A stretch of DNA of 64,000 bases from contig NC_133292.1 of NCBI RefSeq assembly GCF_005239225.2, forward strand, positions 5,118,985 through 5,182,984, in the 5' to 3' direction. A program made the translations under genes and the position numbers. Source of the stretch: Populus alba (lineage: Eukaryota > Streptophyta > Magnoliopsida > Malpighiales > Salicaceae). Positions 36,786 through 48,325 of the stretch are shown here, piece after piece. Each line of letters starts with the position of its first letter. The stretch's first letter is position 1. The notes under the pieces were generated by a model. It did not search any database. It was given only the letters and a program-made list of their open reading frames with translations, and had not been told where the DNA came from.

Positions 36786-36968
36786 AGCATGTTTGGTTGT
36801 GGTTGGAAATGCTTTTGCCAAAAAAAATTTTGTTTTAAATTTATTTTTTTGTATTTATATACATATTTAATGTACTAATGTCAGAAATTAATTTTAAATA
36901 ATAATAATAAAATATTATTTAATTGTATTTTTTAAGTGAAAATACTTTAAAAAATAATTACTATCACA
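36786..36968. repeat. MITE-like element
   Basis: The left end is GCATGTTTGGTTGTGGTTGG and the right half contains AAGTGAAAATACTTTAAAAA followed by an ATAATTACTATCACA end, roughly inverted relative to the left. The centre has the family's TGTACTAATGTCAGAAATTA segment. Confidence 0.55.
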
Positions 36969-38594
36969 ATATTAAATACTATTTTTATTGAAAAAAGTGA
37001 AAAATAAATGCAACAAGAATGCATGCAAAATATCCATCTGGATTAAAGACAATGAAACTAAAAAAATTTTGGTGCACCATAATTTCAATAGAAAATTTAA
37101 TGGTACTTGAAATAAATAGGAATTTTTGATACTTGGATTCCTAAATGTCATTTTAAAATGCGACTGCTGAGAATATGATATTTGTATTTGTTTAATAAAA
37201 TTAAATAATATATCTTTATTATATGTGATTTATGCATGGAATCCATAAAGAATTTAAACAATTCTACTAATATACTCTTGCAACATAAAGTTTATAAGAT
37301 CCAATTATCCATTAATAAATCTAACTTTATAAAAAAATAAAATTACTTGGTATGATAATAATCTACCAACAAATTACATTATATATATATTCAAAATGAT
37401 GGCTCGTGATTTTTTATCCAATGCACACGGAGATGATGGCTTGTGATTTGTCCTGTTAACTGACTAAAGAATTAATAAAAAAACTGGAGTTTTTATTTTA
37501 TTAGATATAAGCCTTGGATTTTATTTTTATATCATGTTAAAATACTTTATAACTACAAGAAAATGCTTTTTGTTTGATATTGTGATAGTTTTTGTGGTTG
37601 TGATTTTAAAAAAAAATTATTTTGTAAATAATACTTTCAGTTGAGGTTGGTTTGATACTATATATATTTGGTTAAAATTGTGGTTGAAATTGATGTTGAA
37701 TAAAAAATTATTTTAACGTGTTTGGTTAAGAATGCTTTTTAAATTGAGATTATAAAATAACTAAAAAGATATATATTAATATTGATGATTTTTAATTTAA
37801 ATATTATAAATTTAAATACTACTATTAAATCGTGAAATAAATAATACTTTATATAAATTTATCCGATAAGGACTACAATTTTCATGGTTTTTAAAATGTG
37901 AAACAATAAGGTTAAATATCATGAGAAACAAAATTAAAATTACAATTAAATTTTGTAAACATTACGACTTCATTATAATTTTCTTTTAATTTATGTAGTG
38001 TTATTGAATGATGTTAAATATTAATTTTTTAAATAAAATACAATTAAAAATTACATTTTTTTTCTAAATTTAAACTCGAATTAATATATTTGATTAAATA
38101 TATTTAATTCATTCTGCACATACAACAATGGATTTTAAACGGTGTGGAACGCAAGCAATGAAAAACAGCAATTTTTCGCTTTAGCAAAATCGGTGATATG
38201 ACCTCCATTTTAGTGGTATCCACTATCCATCTTTAAATTGGAGTTCAAATTTTTAATCAAACGTTATAAATTATGATTGGAATAAAATATAGTTTCCAAC
38301 TAGAATACAAAACAGATTCTAAAGAGAGAGAAAGAGTGAGAGCTGTCATAAATAACAGAAGTATATAAAAAATAAAATTTACGACGATAAAAACTAAAAA
38401 TATATTTTTTTTCCAAACTGAAAAAAGGATGGGACAAAGACCCACCATTGGATCAACTAAAAGGAGATCCAATGGCTGAAAAGGCATTTACGCATCAGCG
38501 AACGTGCATTTTCTAGTCGTTCCAAACTCTCTTCTTGGCTCTCGCTTACTTTTCACACGCACACACAGGCTCTTCCCTCTGACAGCAAATAGCT

Positions 38595-40176
38595 ATGGAT
38601 CGAGCACAGATTTTGCTGGTAGGATTACCTCTATTTCTCTTATGCACTGACCTTATCCACCTCTTCTCTCCACCACCTCCTAAACCCTCTCCCCACCACC
38701 ACCACCACCACCCCCACCCCCACCATCATCACAAACAACCACCAGTGGGTGCCCATGAAACCCCAGGATCTCCAACGCAGGTGAAGTATCACGTTAACGT
38801 TTTTATCCTTAGTTAACTCTCAAAATAATTAAAATACTGATTAATTTTCCGAGGTGTGTGTCTCTATTGCAGAAGCCAGTTGTTGGAGGGATTGGTCTTG
38901 GAAGCACTGTCAGAATTGACTTTTGCGCTTCCTGCTCTTACAGGTATCTTTGATTCCTTGATTCCCCCTCGTTGTCTAAAATTCTTACTGGTTTTTTTTT
39001 TAATGTTTACGTGATTACAAAATTCCATCTGTAATTTGATCAATTGATCAAGTAATATGACCAGCTGAATGGGTTTTTCCCTGTCACGTGAGAATCTGAA
39101 AAGAACCCTTGATTTTCATGGTTTTTGTTAGTGGTTATTGGTGATTCATGTCGAAATTTGGTGAACTCTGCATATGCTCTTGTAATCTCAATAGGTGTAA
39201 TTTAGGTTTGGGTTTTGATGGGATCGATTTGGTTTGAGCTGCTATTGATGCTCGGATTACTATTCTGTGTTGCTCTCTGCAGAGGGAATGCGGTAACAAT
39301 GAAAAAGATGCTGGAAACGCAGTTTCCAGGAATTGATGTTGTGCTTGTAAATTATCCTCCAACCCTGCCGAAGCGGCTGGCAGCCAAATTAGTACCAGTT
39401 TTTCAAATAGGAGTAATGGGAATTGTGTTGGGTGGTGAACAGATTTTTCCGATGCTGGGACTCATGACTCCACCTCCTTGGTATTATTCTCTACGTGCCA
39501 ATAAATTTGGGACCATTGCATCTACTTGGCTTCTAGGCAATGCATTGCGGTCCTTCCTGCAAACCTCCGGGGCGTTTGAAGTTTATTGCAATGATGAATT
39601 GGTTAGTGGCCTATCGCTTGAGCATGAATTGAATTTTTAGTTTGCTCAAATGCATTTATTTTTTGCCAGTGGGGTATCTGAAAGGATCTGCTAGTTCATT
39701 TTGAGGATCTGGTAATGCAAGAGAGATTGTATGCACTGGCTACTCTTCTCACTAACAGGACTGTGTGTGCTCTTCTAATCAATGTTTACAATTGAAACAT
39801 GGGTTGGATGGTCTAGACTCTATATCATGTAACCATATACATTTATAACCAAGTAGATCCCATCAGTTTCCCAGAGCCACCGACGCCAGTTGGAGTCGGT
39901 ATTTGAATCTACAATTGTGCTGAGCATTTGAGAATCTTTGCTCAACTGTTTTATTTAGTTGCTTGATAAATTTGAACCTTGATTTCAATTTTGTTAAGAG
40001 AAATAGATTTAAGTTACCCTTCTTAATCTTATTTGCTCTCTTGTGAATTGCAGGTTTTCTCCAAATTGAGGGAGGAGAGATTTCCAGGAGAGATTGAACT
40101 AAAAGATCTTGTTGGCAGAAGGTTGGCTACTTCTGGCATTTCTGATATGCTGCCCCTGCCACCTATGCGGGGCTGA
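38595..40176 (+). CDS. SELT: SelT-like protein, Cys homologue of selenoprotein T
   Basis: Four exons, 38595-38780, 38873-38943, 39283-39601 and 40054-40176, joined by GT-AG introns in phases 0, 2 and 0, giving 232 residues. Residues 5-23 are a hydrophobic signal or membrane segment. A Pro/His-rich linker follows, with 11 His in residues 34-46. The thioredoxin-like Rdx fold begins GLGSTVRIDFCASCSYR, with the redox pair C80-A-S-C83 in the place where animal SelT has Cys-X-X-Sec. There is therefore no UGA recoding to explain. The family segment GIDVVLVNYPP and a hydrophobic QIGVMGIVLGGEQIFPMLGL region follow. Animal SelT is an ER oxidoreductase; the plant role is not well defined, so ER redox function is inferred. 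Confidence 0.93.
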
Positions 40177-41615
40177 ATTTGAAACAAGTGGTCATGGTGG
40201 CTGAACGCCTGATGGTATACTGTTTGGAAGGCTGGCTATGATGCATGTGAATATGAACCGTATCTATCTTTCAAAGAATATAAACCATGTTAATGCCTTG
40301 AATTGCTATTGGCAGGCAAATCAGCTAACCCGGTTATGTTACTTTCAAAATGCATGAAACTAAAATTGAGAAGTTGAGGGTATTTTACTTTCCTATTTTC
40401 AGTTTTCCTTTTCCATTTTCCATTTTACATGTTCATGGATTTTTTCATAAAAGTAAAAAACGTGATTGTATTAAGATTATATCTATTTTTTATAAGAAAA
40501 TCAAAATTTATTTTATAATAGTTTGTGATGATTTAATTGTAAAATATTAACTTATTTTATTCAAATTAAAAATAATTGTAAAAAGTTATATTGTTAATTT
40601 AAAAGAAGTCTTTGTACAAGGTTTAAAATAAGAAAATCATGACAATAATTAAACATGAAAATATAAAAAAAATTAATTTTTTTTCTTAGTGTTTGTATAT
40701 ATAAAGAATTTCATGTTGTTCAAGTTATTTTTTTATTGAGAAAATAGTGGAAACTTACATAGAAAAATGATAGAGAATATCTAAAAATATGTTTTTTATA
40801 TTTAAAAAAATCGAAAAACCAAACTTTCAGTTTTCTAGATCTAGATGGGAAAAAAAATACTGCATTTAAATTAAAAATTCCAGTTTTCTTTTTTATTTTG
40901 GTTTTCTAGAAAAATAGAGAGCATTACTCGTGCTTGCTTTGTTTTTCTCCAAACAGCAAGAACATGGTTTCAAGTAGAGCATGCTGTAGTAGGCTATCTG
41001 TAACAAGCTTGATTCCTTTTTCCTCCTCTTTGATATCCTGGAGCCAATTTATAGCTTAAAAAAAAAAAAAAAAAAAAAACTCATTAGCATGATGCTGGTG
41101 GACAGGCCAGCTCCAATCGATTCGTTTGCATATTCTATCAAATGCTGGAAATTACCCTGCAAAGGTCTGCTATCTACTTGTAGGGAGCAAGTTAATTTCA
41201 TACATCTTTTATTGGAAAAAAGTCAAATTCTTTAAAGCTGTGAAATGAATGTACAAAAAACACTTCAACATATCCTTACAAAAAAAAACTATACAAATCC
41301 GATCCGGAGATAGCAGCCCTCAAAGTTACCAGCAGATTCAGGGAGAAGGAATCAAATATGAGGCTACTACGAGGATAAGAAAAAATCTGACGTGAACACA
41401 TTTTATGCTGTGAGGCCTGGCCATGGTATTCTTGAACTATTCAATCCCTTCCTCCCACATGAACGGAGGTTTCTCAAGAACCTGAGAAACTGCAGTCCGA
41501 TAGCATGCCTGCAACCTGGCATCCAACCTTCAGGATGTGAAAACAAAATTGATATAAAAATAATGCATAAAAACAAGCTCCAGAGAGAGATTAAAACCTG
41601 TGCCTCTCTTCAGCG
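40177..41615. other. intergenic; 3' ends of convergent SelT-like and NDA genes
   Basis: SelT-like (+) and NDA (-) converge here. About 40350-40950 is AT-rich without a gene. A run of about 22 A lies at 41058-41079. The stretch 41280-41615 is probably NDA 3'UTR. The ORF at 41392-41676 overlaps the NDA last exon and is a shadow. Confidence 0.5.
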
Positions 41616-44600
41616 CTATATCCTGCTTATATCACGGCCAAAGACAAATGTTGTAGCCCAGTTAATAGCCACATAGAACCTATTCCTCCAGCTTATAACA
41701 CGAGTCAGATATGCAGAACGCCATATAAACCAACTCGCAAATCCTTTCAGAGCTAATCCTTTTGCCTCCTGCAGAAAACATCCGACAAGTGAGCCAACCG
41801 ACTTCATCATATAATAGCTCAACCAAGGCAGCTTGAGAGTGAATGGATGCTCTCACTTTGCTCTGTCTAAGATCCACAAGCGCCTTGTAGCGACCGATAG
41901 TTGCCATGCTTCCCAGATGCCTGTAAACAAATGGATCCCCTAATTCTACTTCTCCTCCACTGTTTCTGCGTCCTCCACCATCTTTACCAATTTTATTCAA
42001 TAGATTTGCAAGATATTTTCCTTGACGCTCTGCCACCTGTTGAAGAAAACTCAACAGAGAAACATATCAAAGAAGCAGAATCAGTTTTTCATAAATGAAG
42101 AAACACCAGCAAGGAGTCAGGAGAAGACTTGATAACACACACAATTGCACAAATGATAATGAAAAGAAAGCTGACACCTGGAAGCATGCAAATAGCTTAG
42201 TTACAGAGATCTAATTAATTTACTTCCTGCAATCATACAAGACCTATTTCTTGGCGAGAGGGGAGGCTTCAGAAATGAAGAGGGACAAAGATTTGAAAAC
42301 TCAAATAATCTCCTTATTGAGCTAAATTGACAGGAGTCTTTTAAAATTTTTCCTACTTATTCTGCGAGTTTATTATAATACCTGCGTTAGTAAATTTTAG
42401 CTTGAAATTCTTGACTTGGGAGCCTACACGAAATCAAAGGTAGCTTATGTTGTTCTTAGTTCTCACCTGAGCCAACGCGGGAAGAACTGGTTTGCCAGTA
42501 CTTTCAAGAAACCCACTGCAGTCACCAATTGCAAACACATCTGGCATTGAAGGAACTCGCAGCCACTCATCAATACCAATCCTGTAAACGTATCAGAAGC
42601 ATTAGACAAAAGCAAAACCCAGTTAAACATACTTGAAGAATAGAAGGGAAGGGAGACATGTTTGGAACCACATGGGATGTCCAAAAATAATATCAGTGCA
42701 GCTATGCAGCTTTTTGAAAGGAAGACCAAATCAGAAACATAGGGATAAAAATAGAAGGCAAAAGGAGAGCTATGGTTAGAACCACCATATAAATCATCGA
42801 ACTGTCAACTTGAGTAATCACATTCTTTCCCGTGCACTTCCAGAACAATGATACCAAAAAGTTGGCCTCTTTTACAAAGAGATTATACCAGCTATGCTTC
42901 TAAATTTATATCAACCAGAAACTTGTCATAGAGAACGAGTGAGTTACCGTCCACCAGGAGACTTGGAAAGTTCCAGAGATTTTACAAATGATGAGGGGCC
43001 AACACCTGTAGACCACACCAACAGACCATATGGAACCTCTGTGCCATCGGTTAGAATTAGCTTCTGCGGTTTAACATCCTTGACAATCCCACGGACAAGA
43101 TGAACTCCTGACTGCGAAAAACAGGAAAAGAACAATTCCTAAATAATTGGAATGCCAAATGGTTCCAACAGTCAAGTATAACACAGATAAAAAAGAAGTT
43201 CCAAATCCTTTATAAAAGCTGGAATTGATGCCTTTCATTAACATATAGCTAAGAAAGATCAGCATCATGGGCAATCCTCTCACGTTAAGAGACTAAATGA
43301 TGCAAATAAGATAGGGCAGCCTGCATTTTTTTATTTTGCAACAGTCAAAACATTTCTAACCTTTGTCAACTGCTTAGTAGCATAGTGACGGAGGCTATCA
43401 TCAAAGGAAGACAAGATCTCATTTGCCTGTGAATAAGAAATAATTTGCTTAATCCCATCATAATCTTTGGCAACTCCGAGATGCAAATTAGCAAATGAAA
43501 ATCCCAATAGCAATAATGAATTATTTTTAATGCACAGTATAAGCACTAATGACTTGAAAATGATAAAAATAAAATTCTACATTAACACAACTAACTGCTT
43601 AAAATTCATAACAAGCAGACCTCAATCAAAGTAACATGTATGTAATCTTTCACATGCGCGTATGTTTGACGAACATCTTTCAAGATAAAATCGCTGAGTT
43701 CACCACTGAATTCAACTCCCGTGGGACCACCTCCTACAACAACACAATGTAATAATCTGCTCTTCTCTTCTTCTGAAAGACCTGTCTCGGCACAAAAAAA
43801 AAAAAAAAAAATAAATTCATATTAAACAAACATACTTGACATATAAATTTATTTCCCAAAAAATGTTAAAACAAAAACAGAAAAGCAGTTGCATACCAGG
43901 CATATCAGACAGCATCAAGTTGAGTAGTAGCTTCCTGCGGATTTCCTGAGCATGGCGAACTTCTCTAAGAAAAATTGCATGCTCTTTCACGCCACGAATT
44001 CCAAAGGTCGATGCTTCTGCTCCCAATGCAATTACTAACTTATCATACGAAATTTTAAACCTCCATGGATCGACTGTGTCCAATCCATCCGTAACAGTCT
44101 CACAATGCACCTTCAATAAATACAAACCAAATTATGTAACATTTTAAATTGGAAAATCAAGTAACAAGGCACAATTAATTGAAATTACCAGTACTAAAAA
44201 AGTATGCAAAGAAGTCACTTTGTTTACCCTCTCCAAAAACAATTAGCTAAATAACTTTCTCTAAAAAGAAAAGGTAACCCAAAAAGGTCCCTATTTTAGC
44301 AAACACAAAAAGTGCAAGTCACACCACATTACCATTTGTTTCTCTGCATCAAGGCTAGTACAATTCGCAAGAAAAAAGTAAGACCCAGGTGCTTTCGATA
44401 TGGCAGGTTGGATCCGACCAATGGGTTCAGCCACGGACCTAAACTCCAAAGTCCCAACACACGTGGAAGCTAACAGAGGGGTGAAAACCATGTGGTTTCT
44501 CGGCGACACGCATACGACATCGTACAAATCAGTGTCAATTCCTTTCATTAGCCTACATCCCGCCCAACCCGAGCCCAGCACCACCACTCTGGGCTTCTCG

Positions 44601-44746
44601 TCCCCCTTGGTAGGCTCCAGGCCGGCATACCTCGTCGGCGTGTCGGTGGTGAAGTGGGAGAGTGAAGTGAAGAGGAAATTTGGGTTTTGTAAGAGAGGTT
44701 TGGATTTGGAAGTAGAGAGTTGAATTAGATTTCTAAAGAGAGACAT
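41616..44746 (-). CDS. NDA: internal alternative NAD(P)H-ubiquinone oxidoreductase (type II NADH dehydrogenase), mitochondrial
   Basis: Eight exons (44746-44333, 44110-43897, 43781-43621, 43426-43361, 43111-42948, 42581-42467, 42036-41857, 41768-41616), all GT-AG and frame-consistent, give 488 residues. The first 40 residues are Ser/Thr/Arg-containing and poor in acidic residues, as expected for a mitochondrial presequence. Two Rossmann motifs are intact: GSGWAG at 58-63 (FAD) and GGGPTG at 226-231 (NADH). Family markers [32 protein letters not shown] and the C-terminal FGRDISRI are present. There is no EF-hand insert, so NDA rather than the external NDB class. The enzyme passes electrons from matrix NADH to ubiquinone without pumping protons, bypassing complex I; Arabidopsis NDA1 is light-regulated. 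ATG 44746 is preferred because the open frame upstream lacks another ATG. Confidence 0.96.
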
Positions 44747-45624
44747 GGATTTGGATTGTTTAGTACTGTTTGATTGCTTTGCTTCAGAGAACAACTGAGT
44801 TTGTTTTGGTTCAGGTTTTCTGTGCCCAAAATTCAGGAGATCTGCGTGTTCGTCTTTCGTCAGTTTGACTGGCTGTGTTGAAGAATGATGGAGGCATGCA
44901 CGTGCTCCGCCACAAACATGTGGATATGGCTGGTTGGGTGCTTAATTTTATTACAAACTGCGAGAAATTAATTTCACTGAGTCTTTTATTACAGAGCCAC
45001 TCACCTTTCAGTTACAATTTCAATTATAAATATTATAAAATAAATTAAAAGGAGAACATGTTCCATTGTTTTTTTTTTTTTTAATTGCAGAGCTACTCAT
45101 ATTTACACTATAAATTGCTATGGTGTCTCAACATTATAAGATTTAAGTATGATTCCTTAATTTTATATTTTTTTCACAATATAATCCCTTAATTTTGCAA
45201 TTTTTACATTTTGATCTATGTAATTTTTTTATATTTACGTTTCAATCATAGTCACTTTCATTATGTTTCACTTAATGCTAAGAAACGAGGAAGATACTTG
45301 TCAGAAAATAAAAGAGGAGAGAAAAGTTTTAGTCAATGATCATAAAAAAATCATACCTGTGCCCTTAGGATCTTCTTGGAAAAAGAGTTCAATAAAAGTA
45401 ATCTTTCCTTTAATCATGACAGAAAAAGTAGAGTGGATTTTATATTTATTGGATTTTGAGTTTTTTTTTTAATAAGTTAGAAGATGTTTTGAGAAAAGAT
45501 TAAAAAGATATTTTTAATGGATTACTTTGAGTTTTTATGATATTTTTTAGGTGTTTTAAAATTAAAAAGATTTAAAATTTTACTTTTTAGAATCCTGTCA
45601 AAATTTGTTGCAGCGTGTGATATT

Positions 45625-45835
45625 TAACTTTATTTATTTTTATGTTTTTAAAAATATTTTTGAAAAAAATTATTATTTTTTTATTTTAATTTAATATTTT
45701 TTTGGTGTTTTCAGATTATTTTGATGCACTGATATAAAAAATAATTTTTAAAAAATAAATAAAAAATTATTTTAATGTATTTATAAATAAAAAACACTTT
45801 AGAAAACAATCGCGACAATACTCTCAATCAGATTA
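45625..45835. repeat. MITE-like element
   Basis: Shows the family centre ATTATTTTGATGCACTGATA and a right end with AAAAAACACTTTAGAAAACA followed by ATCGCGACAATACTCTC. The left end is the degenerate inverted counterpart. Boundaries are approximate. Confidence 0.5.
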
Positions 45836-47134
45836 TTGGATAATAATATATTATATCATCTATTTAAAAAAATTCTCCTAAGTTTGAAAAACACAGACTT
45901 GCAGGCAATACCTTTTTTCTTTATTTAATTGTTTCATTTTTTATCTATAACAAAATTCTCTTTAAATAAAATCATCATTAATATCTGAAAAATTATCGAT
46001 CATACCATGTTTTTCAAATAAAGTTAGAGTTTTTATGATTATATTAAAAATAATTATATATGAATCTAATATATAGATTTTTTTAAAAAAATTGCTCATG
46101 AATATTAAGTGAGAATAAATTATCTATTTTTTTTTATATAATTTTTTCAAATTAATTATTCTTTTAATTTTTTATACAGTTGCATAAAAATAAGCAAAAC
46201 ATTATTTTTGTTTTTTTAATTGATTAATAAACTTTTATTTGAAAAATTGTGCTTGTTTTCATCAAAATAAAAAAGAAATGAATGAATAACAAAGTGAGAG
46301 TTTTGACTAAAGAAACACATTTTTTTTTATTAAATTTAAACCATTTAGATTTTTATGATTATTTATTGTTAATAAAAAACAATTTTTCTTCAAGATAAAG
46401 AAAAATGCATGGATAAGAAAAAAATTGACTATTTTTTTTACTCCAGAATTTTAATCGTTTAAATTTTTAAAAATATTTATTTTAATAACTGCAAAATTAA
46501 ATAAAAATAGGCTTTTTAGAACAGCCTCGTGTCATCTATCAAAAAAAAAAAACTAATTTATAGCTCAAAATCATTAGATGTTCCTTTATTTTGTGCATTT
46601 TATCAAATTAATACATCTACAATAAATTTACTTAAATAAACCCCTACCCTTCCTATTTTCGGCCGAAAGAATCCTCTGTTAGCAGACCGATTTGAAGATC
46701 CTGATAATGGCACCCTTATTAGCACAAGGTTTATCTTAGCTCTTCTCATGAGTCGTGACAATTAGCTATAAATTAGCTTTCTAATCCGTGCTATGTTAGG
46801 ATAAGATTTTAAGTCATTTTTAATATAAATATATAAATATTATTATATATATATATATATATATTTTTAATTGAGAAAACAAAGATATTGTAAATGAAAT
46901 AGATTACAAAATATATAAATTGATATATTTTTTTAAAAATGTTAATACTAATTATTATCAACTAAAACTAAAATTATTAGTGTTTCACTATAATGCGGGT
47001 TATTGTGCATTATAAATGAATTCATTGTGGATTACATTATAATACAGGTACTATAGCTTGTAAGTATTTTTATTATGGACTGCACTGTTTAGTTGGGGTA
47101 TATGTGAGCCTGCGATCAACATGACTTAGTGCTC

Positions 47135-47315
47135 GTTTGGCACTGTGGTTGAACCTGCTTTTCAAAAAATTTCAATTTTTTTTTGCTAAAATTGAGTGCG
47201 GTTTGTATTTTTGGATCGTTTTGATGATATCAAAAATAATTTTTAAAAAATAAAAAAATATTATTGACATGCTTTTCGGCACGAAAAGCTATTTGAAAAG
47301 CAACCGCTACCAAAC
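47135..47315. repeat. best-preserved MITE copy of the common T/A-rich family
   Basis: A 181-bp element with terminal inverted repeats GTTTGGCACTGTGGTTG... at the left and ...GCAACCGCTACCAAAC at the right; both ends also share TGCTTTTCAAA / TTTGAAAAGCA. The body includes GGATCGTTTTGATGATATCA, as in other family copies. No transposase is encoded. No clear target duplication could be fixed. Confidence 0.7.
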
Positions 47316-47534
47316 TTCTAAACACTCTCTTGAACGTCAGGATGAAAGAGTGTTTATTGGAGCTGCGAACACTTGATACTTGGCTGCCCAGCTTGGGCGC
47401 TGGGCAGGCTATGCCAACTAGCCGTGCCCAGGCTCTAGCCAGCTGGTGCTCGGTCTGCCCAGCCTTGGACGCTTGGGTTGCCTTACTGTGAGCTGGGCAG
47501 ACCATTAGCTATGAATTAGCCTTATAATCTGTTG

Positions 47535-47793
47535 TTAAGGATAATCTACGTCAAAACTGTCTTCCATACCATCTTTATACTTCACACGGGCATGAAGTCC
47601 ATGATCTTGATTATCCTTAACAACCGTTGTTAAAGATTTTCTCGGATTTACTGCGGACAATGCATCTCCATTCTCTCTGAACATAGAACGAGGACCAAGG
47701 TTCCCAGCAAAGCAAATCGCTGAGAAGGTGAGCAGGCAAAAGACCACCGAGTCGAACCATTCTGTGTGTTTTCGGAACCATAATGGCAGTCAT
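47535..47793 (-). pseudogene. broken small secreted-peptide-like gene, possibly RGF/GLV type
   Basis: The frame beginning at the ATGs near 47793 and 47781 (MTAIMVPKTHRMVR) shifts into a second frame carrying a signal-peptide-like VVFCLLTFSAICFAG and then a charged region ending EDSFDVDYP and a stop. A secreted precursor ending in an Asp-Tyr (tyrosine sulfation) motif would fit the RGF/GLV/CLEL family, whose mature peptides start DY, but the expected following residues are missing. The second frame has no ATG upstream. The last 16 bases of the ORF region are an exact inverted copy of a sequence about 60 bases away in the same ORF. Frameshift plus truncation make pseudogene the best call; the family is a tentative inference. 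Confidence 0.4.
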
Positions 47794-48240
47794 TTCTTGT
47801 TGAAAACAAGGGTGTTTAGGTTTGAGACTTGAGAGTTTGCTGACGAGGATGATAGCTGGATTTGGAGGCCTCTCATGATAAGAGAATACGGACATTGACG
47901 GGCTATGTTTCAAAATATAATCACCAGTAAACTAGAGAGAGGAAACAAGGCAATACATTATAATTTAATTAATATTAGTGTTCTCTCTTCTTCAAAAACA
48001 TCTCAAATTTAATTAAACCTTCATTTGATATAACTAAATACACGATTGCAGTGGGGCTGTGGGGTTCATGGTCAAGCAGCATTCTGGATCCTTCCATGGC
48101 ATTATGCAATGAATCAGCTTTTTTTTTTTTTTTTTTCAATTTGGAATTACATAAACCTCTCAAAGAAAATGAGTTTTATTCATAATATCTTGATATCCAG
48201 CCATTAGCTCCATCACAAAGCAAAAAAAAGGGAAATCGTT

Positions 48241-48325
48241 TTCATTCCCGCCTGCGAAACCACATATCAATCTTATGTATTCTAATTTTCATCTTCAATG
48301 ATTCAAAGGGAAATTGTTTTTATTG
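48241..48325 (-). pseudogene. partial tandem duplicate of the PSY intron and start of exon 2
   Basis: The stretch 48241-48325 matches 48455-48539 at an offset of 214 bases, including the branch-to-acceptor region (ACATATCAATCTTA on the plus strand) and the first dozen bases after the acceptor (GCGGGAATGAAAA versus GTGGAAATGAAAA). The rest of the duplicated exon is no longer recognisable. The original unit was therefore intron plus exon 2. Confidence 0.75.

Larger units (their letters stand above)
35801..38490. other. intergenic, AT-rich, no gene
   Basis: Contains a compound microsatellite at about 36162-36215 ((GT)n, (TCG)n, (ATTT)n) and a MITE-like element at 36786-36968. A 68-codon ORF at 35897-36103 has no recognisable features. 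The last few hundred bases are probably the SelT-like gene promoter. Confidence 0.55.
44800..47500. other. intergenic, AT-rich, no gene
   Basis: The NDA promoter lies in the first few hundred bases. Beyond it are MITE-like elements at 45625-45835 and 47135-47315 and an (AT)n tract near 46843-46864. A direct duplication pairs TTAGCTATAAATTAGCTTTC (about 46763) with TTAGCTATGAATTAGCCTTA (about 47505). The GC-richer stretch 47380-47500 contains repeated GCTGGGCAG and CTGCCCAG words, which resemble transposon DNA. Confidence 0.5.

Noticed and set aside
38932..38943. Selenocysteine in the SelT-like protein
   Set aside because: The active-site codons are TGC...TGC (Cys-Ala-Ser-Cys); there is no UGA, and land plants lack selenocysteine insertion.
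44747..44794. N-terminal extension of NDA in the open frame
   Set aside because: The extension starts at a TTG codon; the first ATG in frame is at 44746 and gives the normal family N-terminus.
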